DNA from: Streptomyces sp. LX-29
Lineage (GTDB): Bacteria; Actinomycetota; Actinomycetes; Streptomycetales; Streptomycetaceae
Direction of reading: 5' to 3'
DNA: 64,000 bases
NCBI RefSeq assembly: GCF_029541745.1
Contig: NZ_CP089746.1
Location: forward strand, 3,915,559 to 3,979,558
Positions 1 to 8,076 of the stretch are shown in pieces. A program made the translations under genes and the position numbers. A model generated the notes under the pieces. That model saw only the letters and a program-made list of their open reading frames with translations, ran no database searches and had not been told where the DNA came from. How positions within the stretch are numbered: position 1 is the first letter of the stretch; each line of letters begins with the position of its first letter.

Positions 1-1
1 G

Positions 2-460
2 ACCGCGACGACCTGGCCGCTGAACGTCGGTCAGGTCTACACGACCCTGGGCCGTCTGGAGCGCGATGGCCTGGTCGTCCAGGACGGGGTGGACGCCGCG
101 GGGCGCGTGCTCTACGCCATCACCGACGCCGGCCGGGCGGAGCTGCGCGACTGGTACGAGTCCCCGGTCGACCGCGCCCACCCGCCGCGTGACGAACTCG
201 CCATCAAACTGGCCATGGCCGTCGTGGCGCCGGACGTGGACGTCCGCGCGGTCATCGAGGAGCAGCGCCGCCACACCGCGCGGGCCCTGCGGGACTACGC
301 GCGGCTACGGGCCGACGCGGCGCGGCCCGCCACGCGCGACGGGATCGCCCGGCTGCTGGTCCTCGACCGGCTCATCGCCCAGGCCGAGGCGGAGGCCCGG
401 TGGCTGGACGGGTGCGAGGCCCGGCTGACCGGCTCTCTCGCCGCGCTGGAGTGTCCGTAG
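2..460 (+). CDS. PadR-family transcriptional regulator, 3' part
   Basis: The gene enters from the left edge, so its start is outside the window; 152 residues are visible. The first residues contain the winged-helix recognition segment (VGQVYTTLGRLERDGLV), which is the signature of the PadR DNA-binding domain. It is followed by the beta wing (LYAITDAGRAEL) and a C-terminal helical dimerisation region of the Vir_act_alpha_C type (about residues 55-152). PadR proteins are usually ligand-responsive repressors, often of efflux genes; the regulated gene should lie to the left and cannot be seen. The stop is followed 72 bases later by bpa on the same strand. Family assignment is firm; ligand and targets are unknown. 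Confidence 0.85.
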   Translation, partial: TATTWPLNVGQVYTTLGRLERDGLVVQDGVDAAGRVLYAITDAGRAELRDWYESPVDRAHPPRDELAIKLAMAVVAPDVDVRAVIEEQRRHTARALRDYARLRADAARPATRDGIARLLVLDRLIAQAEAEARWLDGCEARLTGSLAALECP

Positions 461-532
461 CCTCCGGGGAGGTGGATCAGCCCGCGATGGGGGCACCATC
501 TCCGTGACAGACGGGTGCGAGAGAATGGGCAC

Positions 533-1096
533 ATGAACCAGCCGATGAACGAACGGTCGCAGGAGAGCCCGCACATCCTGGTCGTCGGCCCGGACGGCAT
601 GGCCCTCGGCGGCGCCGCCCCTGGCGACGGCAGCAATGACGACGAGTCGCGCGAGGTTCCCGTGACGGACATGGTCGAACAGCCGGCGAAGGTCATGCGC
701 ATCGGCAGCATGATCAAGCAGCTTCTGGAGGAGGTCAGGGCGGCACCTCTGGACGAGGCCAGCCGGGTCCGGCTGAAGGAGATCCACTCCAGCTCGGTGA
801 AGGAGCTGGAGGACGGCCTGGCGCCGGAGCTGATCGAGGAGCTGGAGCGCCTCTCGCTGCCCTTCACGGACGAGGCGATCCCGACCGAGGCCGAGCTGCG
901 GATCGCCCAGGCGCAGCTGGTCGGCTGGCTGGAGGGGCTGTTCCACGGCATTCAGACGGCGCTCTTCGCCCAGCAGATGGCCGCCCGCGCGCAGCTGGAG
1001 CAGATGCGCCGCGCGCTGCCGCCGGGTGTGCTCGGCGGAGACGACTCCGACGGGGGCCAGCATCGCGGCGGTGAGCGCTCCGGCCCGTACCTCTGA
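533..1096 (+). CDS. bpa: Bacterial proteasome activator Bpa (DUF2587 family)
   Basis: This encodes a 187-residue protein of the DUF2587/Bpa family, the ATP-independent ring-forming activator that docks on the actinobacterial 20S proteasome and feeds it unfolded proteins. The helical core (about residues 45-165) has the family's conserved stretches VMRIGSMIKQLLEEVR and LVGWLEGLFHGIQ. The C terminus ends in GPYL, matching the GQYL-type tail that inserts into the proteasome alpha-ring pockets. I start at ATG 533 because the protein then begins MNQPMNER as in relatives; an upstream GTG at 515 is possible. The low-complexity acidic N-terminal third is expected to be disordered. The proteasome genes themselves are not in the window. 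Confidence 0.88.
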   Translation: MNQPMNERSQESPHILVVGPDGMALGGAAPGDGSNDDESREVPVTDMVEQPAKVMRIGSMIKQLLEEVRAAPLDEASRVRLKEIHSSSVKELEDGLAPELIEELERLSLPFTDEAIPTEAELRIAQAQLVGWLEGLFHGIQTALFAQQMAARAQLEQMRRALPPGVLGGDDSDGGQHRGGERSGPYL

Positions 1097-1229
1097 TCTT
1101 CAGGTCCCGGGGATCTTCAGGTCCCGCTGATCTTCAGACCCTGCTGATCTTCGGATCACCGCCGAGTCCCCGCTGATCTTCGGATCACCGCCGAGTCCCC
1201 GCTGATCTTCGGATCGCCACCGAGTGCGA
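1093..1229. repeat. 29-bp tandem repeat downstream of bpa
   Basis: Three head-to-tail 29-bp units begin at 1143, 1172 and 1201. The first two are identical and the third has a few changes. They are preceded by shorter degenerate copies sharing the core CTGATCTTC (about 1093-1142). The array fills the gap between the convergent ends of bpa and the kinase gene. There are no spacers between units, so it is a simple tandem array, possibly acting in 3' end formation. Confidence 0.85.
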
Positions 1230-1289
1230 TCCGACCGCCCCCGACCGCCCCCCGCGGCTCTCGCCGCGCGGGGGCGTCGCGCGTGCGGG

Positions 1290-2966
1290 TTACGCCCCCG
1301 GCTTGCCGGTCGAGACGGTCAGCTCGATCGTCTCGGTCTGCGGGTTGTAGGGGTCGCCGTCCTTGTGCGTGTAGCTGATGATCGAGCCCTTGCCGAAGAC
1401 GTTCTCGTCGACCTCGACGACCTTGTACTTCCAGCCCGCCGCCTTGATGCACGCCTTCACGGAGTCGACGTACAGGTACTGGAAGTCCGGCACGTTGTAG
1501 GCGCCCGCCTCGTCGTACGCCTCGGTGGCGTTCTGGCACTCCTCCGGGTCGATGGTCTTCGTCTTGACGTCCTCGCCGGCGTTGAAGCCCGAGGGGGTGT
1601 CGGAGGGCGTCGGGGCGGAGGAGCTGCTGTGGGTGTCGTCCGCCTTCGGGTCGTCGTCGGACTTGCCCCCGCCGCTGACCGCGATGGCGACGATCACGCC
1701 GATCACGGCGAGCGCCGCGACGACCGCCGAACCGATGATCACCCGCTTGTTGCCGTTGTCGCGGTTGCCGCCGCCGGAGGGGACCGGGGTGGGCGTGGCG
1801 TTGTACGGGGGCGGGGTGTGGGCGCCGCCCTGGAACGCGGGCGTCGGGGTCGTCGCGTAGCCCTGCTGGTGCGTGGGGGGCGCCGGGGTCGACGGGCCGA
1901 AGCCGCTGTACTGGCCGGAGCCGGGCTGCCCCGGCCCCTGGGGTCCCGCGGGGCCCTGCGGCGCCTGGTACGGCGTCTGGACGCCGTGCGCGCCCGCGGC
2001 GGGGGCGTCCACGGGCGGGAAGACCGCCGCGCCCAGGCCGGCGCCGCTCTGCGCCGGCGGGCCGCCGGAGATGATGATCGGGGAGGCGCCGGTCTGGCCG
2101 ACCCGGGCGCACTCGTCGCGCATCGCCTCGGCGGTGGGGAAGCGCTCGTTCGGGTTCTTCTTCAGTACCCGCGCGATCAGCGCGTCCACCGCCGGGGGGA
2201 TGGACTGGTTGATGGTGGACGGCGCGACCGGCTCCTCCTGGACATGCGCGTACGCGATGGCCAGCGGGGAGTCCGCGTCGAAGGGGAGCCGTCCGGTCAG
2301 CAGCTCGAAGAGCATGATGCCGACCGAGTACAGGTCGCTGCGGGCGTCGACGCCGCGGCCCAGGGCCTGCTCGGGGGAGAGGTACTGCGGGGTGCCGACC
2401 ACCATGCCGGTCTGGGTCATCGAGGTGACCCCGGACTGCATGGCGCGGGCGATGCCGAAGTCCATGACCTTGACGACGCCGCGCTTGGTCATCATCACGT
2501 TGCCGGGCTTGATGTCGCGGTGGACCAGCCCCATCTCGTGGCTGACCTCGAGCGCCGCCAGCACATCGCCGGTGATCTTCAGCGCCTTGTCGGTGGGCAT
2601 CGCGCCGTACTGCCGCACGTCCTCGTCGAGCACCGCGCGCAGCGGCTTGCCCTCGACGTACTCCATGATGATGTACGGCATCAGCGCGCCGTCGATCTCG
2701 TCCTCGCCGGTGTCGAAGACGGAGACGATGTTGGTGTGCGAGAGCTTGGCCACCGCCTGCGCCTCGCGCCGGAAGCGCTCGCGGAAGGACGCCTCCCGAC
2801 CCAGCTCGGTGTGGAGCGTCTTGATGGCGACCTGGCGATCCAGCGCGGTGTCGTACGCCAGGTGCACGGAGGCCATGCCGCCTTCACCCAGCAGATCCTG
2901 CAGCTGGTAACGACCCCCGCCGATCGACTGGCCCGCGTAGCGGCCCGAAGCGCCATGCTGGCTCAT
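1290..2966 (-). CDS. Membrane Ser/Thr protein kinase with one PASTA-like extracellular domain
   Basis: A 558-residue eukaryotic-type (Hanks) kinase. The glycine-rich loop is GEGGMAS (residues 27-33), the ATP-binding lysine is K49 (VAIK), the catalytic loop is HRDIKPGN, the metal site is MDFGIAR and the P+1 region is GTPQYLSPEQ, so it should be active. The kinase domain ends near residue 300 and is followed by a Pro/Gly/Gln-rich linker. One membrane helix lies at about 410-432, and the outer 99-residue domain (ending TVSTGKPGA) has PASTA-like features suggesting muropeptide or wall sensing. I start at ATG 2966, preceded by a GGGGAAG ribosome site; upstream in-frame extensions look non-coding. 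It is divergent from a second kinase at 3289. Confidence 0.88.
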   Translation of the reverse strand: MSQHGASGRYAGQSIGGGRYQLQDLLGEGGMASVHLAYDTALDRQVAIKTLHTELGREASFRERFRREAQAVAKLSHTNIVSVFDTGEDEIDGALMPYIIMEYVEGKPLRAVLDEDVRQYGAMPTDKALKITGDVLAALEVSHEMGLVHRDIKPGNVMMTKRGVVKVMDFGIARAMQSGVTSMTQTGMVVGTPQYLSPEQALGRGVDARSDLYSVGIMLFELLTGRLPFDADSPLAIAYAHVQEEPVAPSTINQSIPPAVDALIARVLKKNPNERFPTAEAMRDECARVGQTGASPIIISGGPPAQSGAGLGAAVFPPVDAPAAGAHGVQTPYQAPQGPAGPQGPGQPGSGQYSGFGPSTPAPPTHQQGYATTPTPAFQGGAHTPPPYNATPTPVPSGGGNRDNGNKRVIIGSAVVAALAVIGVIVAIAVSGGGKSDDDPKADDTHSSSSAPTPSDTPSGFNAGEDVKTKTIDPEECQNATEAYDEAGAYNVPDFQYLYVDSVKACIKAAGWKYKVVEVDENVFGKGSIISYTHKDGDPYNPQTETIELTVSTGKPGA

Positions 2967-3165
2967 CGTTCTTACTTCCCCCTCGGCGCCCTGCCCCGAC
3001 GCTGAAACCCGCGCTTGGATCGGCGTGTCTTGATCTAGATGACTCGATATCTTGGCCAAGTCTGCCCCAGGCCACGGACACGTCAAGCCGAGTGCCCGTT
3101 CCGTGACCGGATGCGCAAGAAGCCGTCACGTGATTTGCGTCGCTTCGACCTCAACGGGTTTGATG

Positions 3166-3186
3166 ACCGGTCCATCACGGACCGGT
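3166..3186. promoter_or_regulatory. Inverted repeat in the divergent kinase promoter region
   Basis: The arms ACCGGTCC and GGACCGGT are perfect 8-bp inverted repeats around the 5-bp spacer ATCAC. The element sits in the 322-bp gap (2967-3288) between the two divergent kinase genes, about 100 bp before the right-hand start and 200 bp before the left-hand one. It could be an operator shared by both. No other clear signal was seen in this gap. Confidence 0.45.
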
Positions 3187-3288
3187 GCACCCCGCGGAGC
3201 CTGTAGCGTTCACTATCAGAGCAATCAGCGCGCACCGTACGCACCGTAACCGCCCGCGCGAGCGGACAGACCACGACGGCGAGGACCG

Positions 3289-4914
3289 ATGGCACAGACC
3301 CAGAGCGCCCAGGGGCCCTCCGAACCTGACGCCAACGGGACGTCCGGAATGTCGGATTCTGCAGAGTTGTGGGGCAACGGCGGACTGGTCGGTGACGGCC
3401 GCTACCGCCTCACCGGCCGCCTCGGCCGCGGCGGCATGGCGGAGGTGTTCGCCGCCGAGGACGTCCGGTTGGGCCGCACCGTCGCGGTGAAGCTGCTCCG
3501 CGCCGACCTCGCCGAGGACCCGGTCTCCAAGGCCCGCTTCACGCGCGAGGCGCAGTCGGTCGCCGGTCTGAACCACCACGCCGTGGTCGCCGTCTACGAC
3601 TCCGGCGAGGACGTGGTCGGCCAGCAGACCGTCCCCTACATCGTGATGGAACTGGTCGAGGGCCACACCATCCGCGATCTGCTGCTCAACGCGGACGCGC
3701 CGCCGCCGGACCAGGCGCTGATCATCGTCTCCGGGGTGCTGGAGGCGCTGGCCTACAGCCACCAGCACGGCATCGTGCACCGCGACATCAAGCCCGCGAA
3801 CGTGATCATCACCAACAGCGGCGCGGTCAAGGTCATGGACTTCGGCATCGCCCGCGCGCTGCACGGGGCGTCCACCACCATGACCCAGACCGGCATGGTC
3901 ATGGGCACCCCCCAGTACCTCTCGCCGGAGCAGGCGCTGGGCAAGGCCGTCGACCACCGCTCGGACCTCTACGCCACCGGCTGTCTGCTGTACGAGCTGC
4001 TGGCGCAGCGCCCGCCGTTCGTCGGCGAGACCCCGCTCTCCGTCGTCTACCAGCACGTCCAGGACATCCCGGTGCCGCCCTCGGAGGTCTCCGGCGGCGC
4101 GGTGCCGCCGGAGCTGGACGGCATGGTGATGCGCGCCCTGGCCAAGGACCCGGACGACCGGTTCCAGAGCGCCGAGGAGATGCGCGGGCTGGTGCAGTAC
4201 GCGCTGCAGATGCTCCAGGAGGCCGGCGGCCACACCGGCACCTGGAACACCGGTCCGGTCACCCAGCACCTCGGCGCCTCCACCCCGGCCATGGGCATGC
4301 CGAGCACCACCGCCCTGCCGCACCCCGGCCACGGCGACACCTCCCAGCAGCCGCTGCTGACCGGCGGCTACCGCGACGACGACGGCGGCTTCGACGGCGG
4401 CTCGCGGCCCTCCGGCGGGGGCGGCCGCCGCCGGGTGTGGCTGCTGGCGGTGCTCGCCGTCATCGCGATCGCGGCCGGCGTCGCCTTCGCGATGAAGCTC
4501 AGTGGCAACGACAAGGAAACGCCGACCAAGCCCAAGCAGAGCCAGAGCTCCAGCAAGGATCCGAAGTCCGAGGAGCCGAGCAAGAAGCCGACGACGGCCC
4601 CGCCCGACACCGGGATCCCGGGCGGCGGCGATGTGCCGGACAACAACACCGGCGCCCCGCAGACGGGTGGCGGCGGCGGGAACTGGCCGACGGGCAACAG
4701 GCCGACCAACACCTACAGCCCCGGCCCGACCGGCGTGCCCAGCGGTGAGCCGAGCGGCGGCGTGACGACCGCCCCGACCGACGTGCCGTCGGATCCGGTC
4801 ACCACGCCGCCGCCGACGGTCCCGACGGGCGACGACAGCGGCGGTGGCGGGGAGAGCCCGCCCACGGACCCGGAGCCGCCCACGGGCGGCGGCGAGGACC
4901 CCGTGGACGGCTGA
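3289..4914 (+). CDS. Membrane Ser/Thr protein kinase with Pro/Thr/Gly-rich extracellular tail
   Basis: A 541-residue Hanks-type kinase. The glycine loop is GRGGMAE, the ATP lysine K68 (VAVKLL), the catalytic loop HRDIKPAN and the DFG element MDFGIAR; the activation segment TMTQTGMVMGTPQYLSPEQ contains several phosphorylatable Thr residues. The kinase domain spans about residues 38-305. A single membrane helix follows at about 381-403. The outer tail (404-541) is Lys/Ser then Pro/Thr/Gly-rich low-complexity sequence with no PASTA repeat, unlike its divergent neighbour. The two kinase domains are clearly related, suggesting an old duplication whose sensor parts diverged. Start ATG 3289 gives the family-typical short N-terminal extension. 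Confidence 0.87.
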   Translation: MAQTQSAQGPSEPDANGTSGMSDSAELWGNGGLVGDGRYRLTGRLGRGGMAEVFAAEDVRLGRTVAVKLLRADLAEDPVSKARFTREAQSVAGLNHHAVVAVYDSGEDVVGQQTVPYIVMELVEGHTIRDLLLNADAPPPDQALIIVSGVLEALAYSHQHGIVHRDIKPANVIITNSGAVKVMDFGIARALHGASTTMTQTGMVMGTPQYLSPEQALGKAVDHRSDLYATGCLLYELLAQRPPFVGETPLSVVYQHVQDIPVPPSEVSGGAVPPELDGMVMRALAKDPDDRFQSAEEMRGLVQYALQMLQEAGGHTGTWNTGPVTQHLGASTPAMGMPSTTALPHPGHGDTSQQPLLTGGYRDDDGGFDGGSRPSGGGGRRRVWLLAVLAVIAIAAGVAFAMKLSGNDKETPTKPKQSQSSSKDPKSEEPSKKPTTAPPDTGIPGGGDVPDNNTGAPQTGGGGGNWPTGNRPTNTYSPGPTGVPSGEPSGGVTTAPTDVPSDPVTTPPPTVPTGDDSGGGGESPPTDPEPPTGGGEDPVDG

Positions 4915-4938
4915 CCGGCCCCGAGGCCACGAGCTGTC

Positions 4939-4984
4939 CGTACGCCCCGCGCGGGGGCTCTCCACGCCCCGCGCGGGGCGTACG
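4939..4984. terminator. Strong hairpin between convergent genes
   Basis: An 18-bp perfect stem (4939-4956 pairing with 4967-4984, arms beginning CGTACGCCCCGC) closes a 10-base loop. There is no T-run, as is usual in Streptomyces. It lies 24 bases after the kinase stop and faces the 3' end of the phosphotransferase gene, so it can end transcription from both sides. The rest of 4985-5207 is GC-rich sequence with nothing recognisable. Confidence 0.7.
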
Positions 4985-5207
4985 TGTTCCCGCGGCCGTT
5001 TGTGGCAGCGGCAGCGGCAGCGCCGGGAGACGGCAGTGGCGGCGGCAGGGGCGGTGGCCTTCCCGCCGTCCGTGGCCGCCCGGCCGCACCCGTACGTCTC
5101 GGCCGTCTCGGCCGCACACATGCCCTCGGGGCCGGTACGCCCGCTCCGGCGGCCGTACGGGCTGCCGCGTGGCCCGGCCACCCGCCCGGGACCTCCACGG
5201 CACCGGG

Positions 5208-6272
5208 TCAGGCGACGAACGCCTCGCGTACGGCGTCGTATTCGCGGGTCCACCACACCGCCAGGGCCGCCGCGGCGGGGAACTGGGGGTCCGCGCGGTG
5301 GTCGCCGAGCTGGTAGTGCCAGCGCAGCATCCAGAAGTCGTTGAGGCGCTCCCACCACACGCGGTGCACGGCGGCGGCGAGTTCGTCCTGTCCGGCGCCG
5401 ATGGCGCAGCGGTAGGCCCGCGCGTACGGGCGCACCTTCGACAGCTCCAGGGTGCCGCAGGGGCGCACGAAGAAGATGGCGGCGGCCCGTACCGCCTCCT
5501 CCGCGCGCGGCTGTACGCCCAGCCGGTCCCAGTCGACGATCGCGGCGGGCTCGGCGTCCCGGTAGAGCAGGTTGAGCGGGTGGAAGTCGCCGTGCACCCA
5601 GCCGGTGGCGGGGACGGTGCTCGCTTCCGGGCGGCGGTGGGCGTGCCGTTCCAGCAGGGCGCGGCGTTCGAGCAGCCGGTGTTCGGCCAGTTCGTCGAAG
5701 GCGTCGCGGGAGCGGCGGGCGCGGGCGAGGGCCAACAGCTGGTCGATGAGGGCGAAGGTGTGCTCCGGGTCGGCGCCGGTGACGTCCGGGGCGTGCGAGG
5801 CGTCGCGGGGCGCGGGCGTCCGCGGGTCGATGACCTCTTCCAGGCAGGTGTGGACCAGCCCGAGCAGGGCGCCCAGCCGCCACGACTGGGCGCGGTTGAG
5901 TTCGGCGCCGTCCCGGTGGCGCCCCTCCACCCACGGGTGCAGGGCGTAGCAGCGCCCGTCGAGGACCGAGACCGTGGCGCCGTCGACGTCGGCGATCGGC
6001 GGCGCCACCGGCAGTCCGCGCGCGCCCAGCCGGCGGGTGACGCGGTGTTGTCGGGCGAGGGCGGTCCGGTCGCCGTCGAGATGGTGTTTGAGGAAGAACC
6101 GGCCGCGGGTGGTGGTGAGGTGGTACCCGCGGTTGAGCAGGCCCTGCGTGAGCGGTTCGCAGGACAGCAACTCCCCGATGAGTGTGGATTCGTAGCGGCG
6201 CAGCAGGGCGTTCAGTGTCGCCCCGTCGGGAGAAGCGGTGGTCTCGGCGAGGGTGACATGTGAGCGCGGCAC
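5208..6272 (-). CDS. Aminoglycoside-phosphotransferase-fold small-molecule kinase
   Basis: A 354-residue APH/choline-kinase-fold protein. The Brenner catalytic motif is WVHGDFHPLNLLY and the metal-binding aspartate follows in IVDWDRLG. The N-terminal lobe has the lysine strand GRFFLKHH. Such proteins phosphorylate hydroxyl groups of small metabolites (homoserine, choline, sugars, antibiotics) in the cytoplasm; nothing here identifies the substrate, and the sequence also resembles the spore-coat CotS group. Start ATG 6272 gives a full N lobe. It ends convergently with the kinase at 3289 and stands alone, 24 bases from the end of the next gene on the same strand. Resistance is not implied by the fold. 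Confidence 0.75.
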   Translation of the reverse strand: MPRSHVTLAETTASPDGATLNALLRRYESTLIGELLSCEPLTQGLLNRGYHLTTTRGRFFLKHHLDGDRTALARQHRVTRRLGARGLPVAPPIADVDGATVSVLDGRCYALHPWVEGRHRDGAELNRAQSWRLGALLGLVHTCLEEVIDPRTPAPRDASHAPDVTGADPEHTFALIDQLLALARARRSRDAFDELAEHRLLERRALLERHAHRRPEASTVPATGWVHGDFHPLNLLYRDAEPAAIVDWDRLGVQPRAEEAVRAAAIFFVRPCGTLELSKVRPYARAYRCAIGAGQDELAAAVHRVWWERLNDFWMLRWHYQLGDHRADPQFPAAAALAVWWTREYDAVREAFVA

Positions 6273-6296
6273 GCGCCAGATGTTAAATCACCCGGG

Positions 6297-6722
6297 TCAT
6301 CCGGGTTGCCGGGGTTGACGGTTGGGCACGCCTGCGATGTGATGGACGGTCATGAACCGTGGCCGGACCCGGAGATAGACCGGCTCGAAGGGGGCGCCGT
6401 CGGCGGTCCGCGGGGCCGCGCCGAAGCGTTCCAACTCCGCCGGTGCCGGGGTGCTCACGCGTGCGGTGCCGACGCACTGCACGCTCCAGAACTCGTCCTC
6501 GCCCGCGTCAACGGTGTCCACCCCGTACGCCACCACATGGCCGTCGCACGCGCGGTGGTATCCGTGCCCGCGGTGCATCCGCAGCACCACCTCGTCGTCG
6601 ATGACGATGTGCCGTGTCACGGTGACGGACGGTAGCGCCCCCATGCTGACCGAGAGCCGCCCGTACGGGCTGCGGGCCAGCAGCGCCATGGCGCGGTGGT
6701 CGACGGTGGCATCGGGAGGCAT
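6297..6722 (-). CDS. PPOX-like FMN-binding split-barrel protein
   Basis: A 141-residue protein of the pyridoxamine-5'-phosphate-oxidase-like split-barrel group. The strand pattern (RLSVSMGALPSVTVTRHIVID, then VVAYGVDTVD and FWSVQCVGTARV) is that of small flavoproteins that bind FMN or F420 and reduce or oxidise small molecules. I choose ATG 6722, with GAAGG eight bases upstream, over a GTG nine bases further up. A DevR/DosR-like palindrome lies about 58 bp upstream and the next upstream gene is a NarL-type response regulator, which fits members of this family being induced by hypoxia or nitric oxide. Substrate unknown. Confidence 0.72.
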   Translation of the reverse strand: MPPDATVDHRAMALLARSPYGRLSVSMGALPSVTVTRHIVIDDEVVLRMHRGHGYHRACDGHVVAYGVDTVDAGEDEFWSVQCVGTARVSTPAPAELERFGAAPRTADGAPFEPVYLRVRPRFMTVHHIAGVPNRQPRQPG

Positions 6723-6742
6723 GGCCCCCACCTTCGCGGCAC

Positions 6743-6770
6743 GCCGCCGCCCTTCGATAGGGGCGGCGGC
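6743..6770. terminator. GC-rich hairpin upstream of the PPOX-like gene
   Basis: GCCGCCGCCC (6743-6752) pairs with GGGCGGCGGC (6761-6770) around an 8-base loop. It lies just upstream of the PPOX-like start, so it may end leftward read-through from the response regulator gene or shape the PPOX-like 5' leader. Confidence 0.4.
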
Positions 6771-6779
6771 CCCTCTCCG

Positions 6780-6799
6780 GTGGGGCCGTAGGTCCCGAT
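6780..6799. promoter_or_regulatory. DevR/DosR-like box
   Basis: The 20-mer GTGGGGCCGTAGGTCCCGAT agrees at about 15 of 20 positions with the DosR/DevR consensus as I remember it (TTSGGGACTWWAGTCCCSAA), including GGG, the central WW and GTCCCSA. It is about 58 bp upstream of the PPOX-like start. The remainder of the 305-bp gap 6723-7027 shows only GC-rich hairpins. Confidence 0.45.
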
Positions 6800-7027
6800 T
6801 GCGGCGGAAAGGCCACGGGCTGGGACGTGCCGGGACGCTCCGGTCCTTAACTCCCCCGAACGGAGGCGTGCGCTATCACCCGATGGGGCACATTTTGGAC
6901 GTCTCACCGCTCGGCCCTCCCGTCCGTCCGCGCGCTGTCCCGGCCCACCGCCTCGGTCGGGCATTCCTGATCGGGCGCTCGGTCGTCCCGCCGGGCCCGG
7001 GGGCTCGGCCGGGCCGCTCGCGGTCCT

Positions 7028-7750
7028 TCAGCCGGCCTTGCCGCCCTCTCCAGGTCTCCGGCCCTCCCGGGACGGTCCGGAGGCCTGGAGGCGGGCGACG
7101 TAGGCCGCGGCCTGGGAGCGCCGCTCCATGCCCAGCTTCGACAGCAGGCTGGAGACGTAGTTCTTGATGGTCTTCTCCGCGAGGTGGAGCCGCTCGCCGA
7201 TGGCGCGGTTGGTGAGGCCCTCGCCGATCAGGTCGAGGATCCGGCGCTCCTGCTCGGTGAGGGCGGCCAGCCGCTCGTCGCCCTTGGGGCTGGTCCCGTC
7301 CCGCAGCCGCTCCAGGACGCGCGCGGTGGCGACCGGGTCCAGCAGCGACTTCCCGGCGGCCACGTCCCGTACGGCGGAGAGCAGTTCGCTGCCGCGGATG
7401 GCCTTGAGGACATAGCCCGAGGCGCCCGCCATGATCGCGTCGAACAGGGCCTCGTCGTCCGCGAAGGAGGTGAGCATGAGGCACTTGATGGAGTCGTCAC
7501 GCGAGCGGACCTCACGGCAGACCTCGACGCCGCTGCCGTCCGGCAGGCGAACGTCCAGTACGGCGACATCGGGGTGGGCGGCCGGGATGCGGGCGAGCGC
7601 GTCCGCCGCGGTACCGGCCTCTCCGACCACCTCGATGTCCGGTTCCACGGCCAGGAGCTCGTGCACGCCACGCCGGACTACTTCATGGTCATCGAGCAGA
7701 AATACCGTGATTTTTCCTTCTTCGCGCACGGAATCCAGTCTCACACACAA
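7028..7750 (-). CDS. NarL/FixJ-family (DevR-like) response regulator
   Basis: A 240-residue two-domain response regulator. The receiver domain (about 14-130) has the acidic pair DD at 20-21, phospho-acceptor D66 (VAVLDVRLPDG) and the conserved Lys in YVLKAI. The LuxR-type helix-turn-helix (about 165-225) reads LTEQERRILDLIGEGLTNR followed by KTIKNYVSSLLSKLG, close to DevR/DosR proteins. No histidine kinase gene is adjacent, so it is an orphan that would rely on a kinase elsewhere. GTG 7750 is used; GTG 7744, with AGGGAAGA in front, is equally possible. It is divergent from the bkd operon across a 326-bp gap and could control bkd or the PPOX-like gene. Confidence 0.85.
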   Translation of the reverse strand: MCVRLDSVREEGKITVFLLDDHEVVRRGVHELLAVEPDIEVVGEAGTAADALARIPAAHPDVAVLDVRLPDGSGVEVCREVRSRDDSIKCLMLTSFADDEALFDAIMAGASGYVLKAIRGSELLSAVRDVAAGKSLLDPVATARVLERLRDGTSPKGDERLAALTEQERRILDLIGEGLTNRAIGERLHLAEKTIKNYVSSLLSKLGMERRSQAAAYVARLQASGPSREGRRPGEGGKAG

Positions 7751-7846
7751 AGTCTTCCCTTGCTCTTGTCCTGCGGGATAACGTGCCGCTGTTCCGGCGT
7801 CCTGTGGGGCCGTGACCAGTGCATGTTCCCGACGGCTGTCGATTTA

Positions 7847-7860
7847 CTTGGAAATCCAAG
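7847..7860. promoter_or_regulatory. Palindrome in the bkd promoter region
   Basis: CTTGGA and TCCAAG form perfect 6-bp arms around AA. The site lies in an AT-richer patch about 216 bp upstream of bkdA in the 326-bp divergent gap (7751-8076), so it may be an operator for bkd, for the response regulator gene, or for both. The rest of the gap shows no clear structure. Confidence 0.4.
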
Positions 7861-8076
7861 CAAAATTGCAGGTCAGAGGGGGTTTCGCAGAGATGCGACG
7901 CACTGGGTAACGTGCTTTTTGCGGGCCAACCGCCGGGACACCTGTCGCGCCTCGTCGGACCACGACGCACCCACCCCGTGCGCCGCGGGCCCACAGGCGA
8001 GCCTCCCCCAGTCTTCGACCGGGGGGACACCAAGGCCACCGGCGAACCCGGAGGCCGGACAGACGGAGGAGCACAC

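Noticed and set aside
1143..1229. Tandem repeats considered as a CRISPR array
   Set aside because: Units are contiguous without spacers and no cas genes are present; the same holds for the arrays at 30781 and 59737.
1224..3005. 593-codon plus-strand open frame opposite the first kinase
   Set aside because: It mirrors the kinase codons and shows no family signature.
5208..6272. APH-fold gene as an aminoglycoside-resistance determinant
   Set aside because: The fold is shared by many metabolic kinases and there is no specific resistance signature or context.
7819..8076. N-terminal extension of bkdA
   Set aside because: The extension is not conserved-looking and crosses the promoter palindrome; GTG 8077 has a strong ribosome site.
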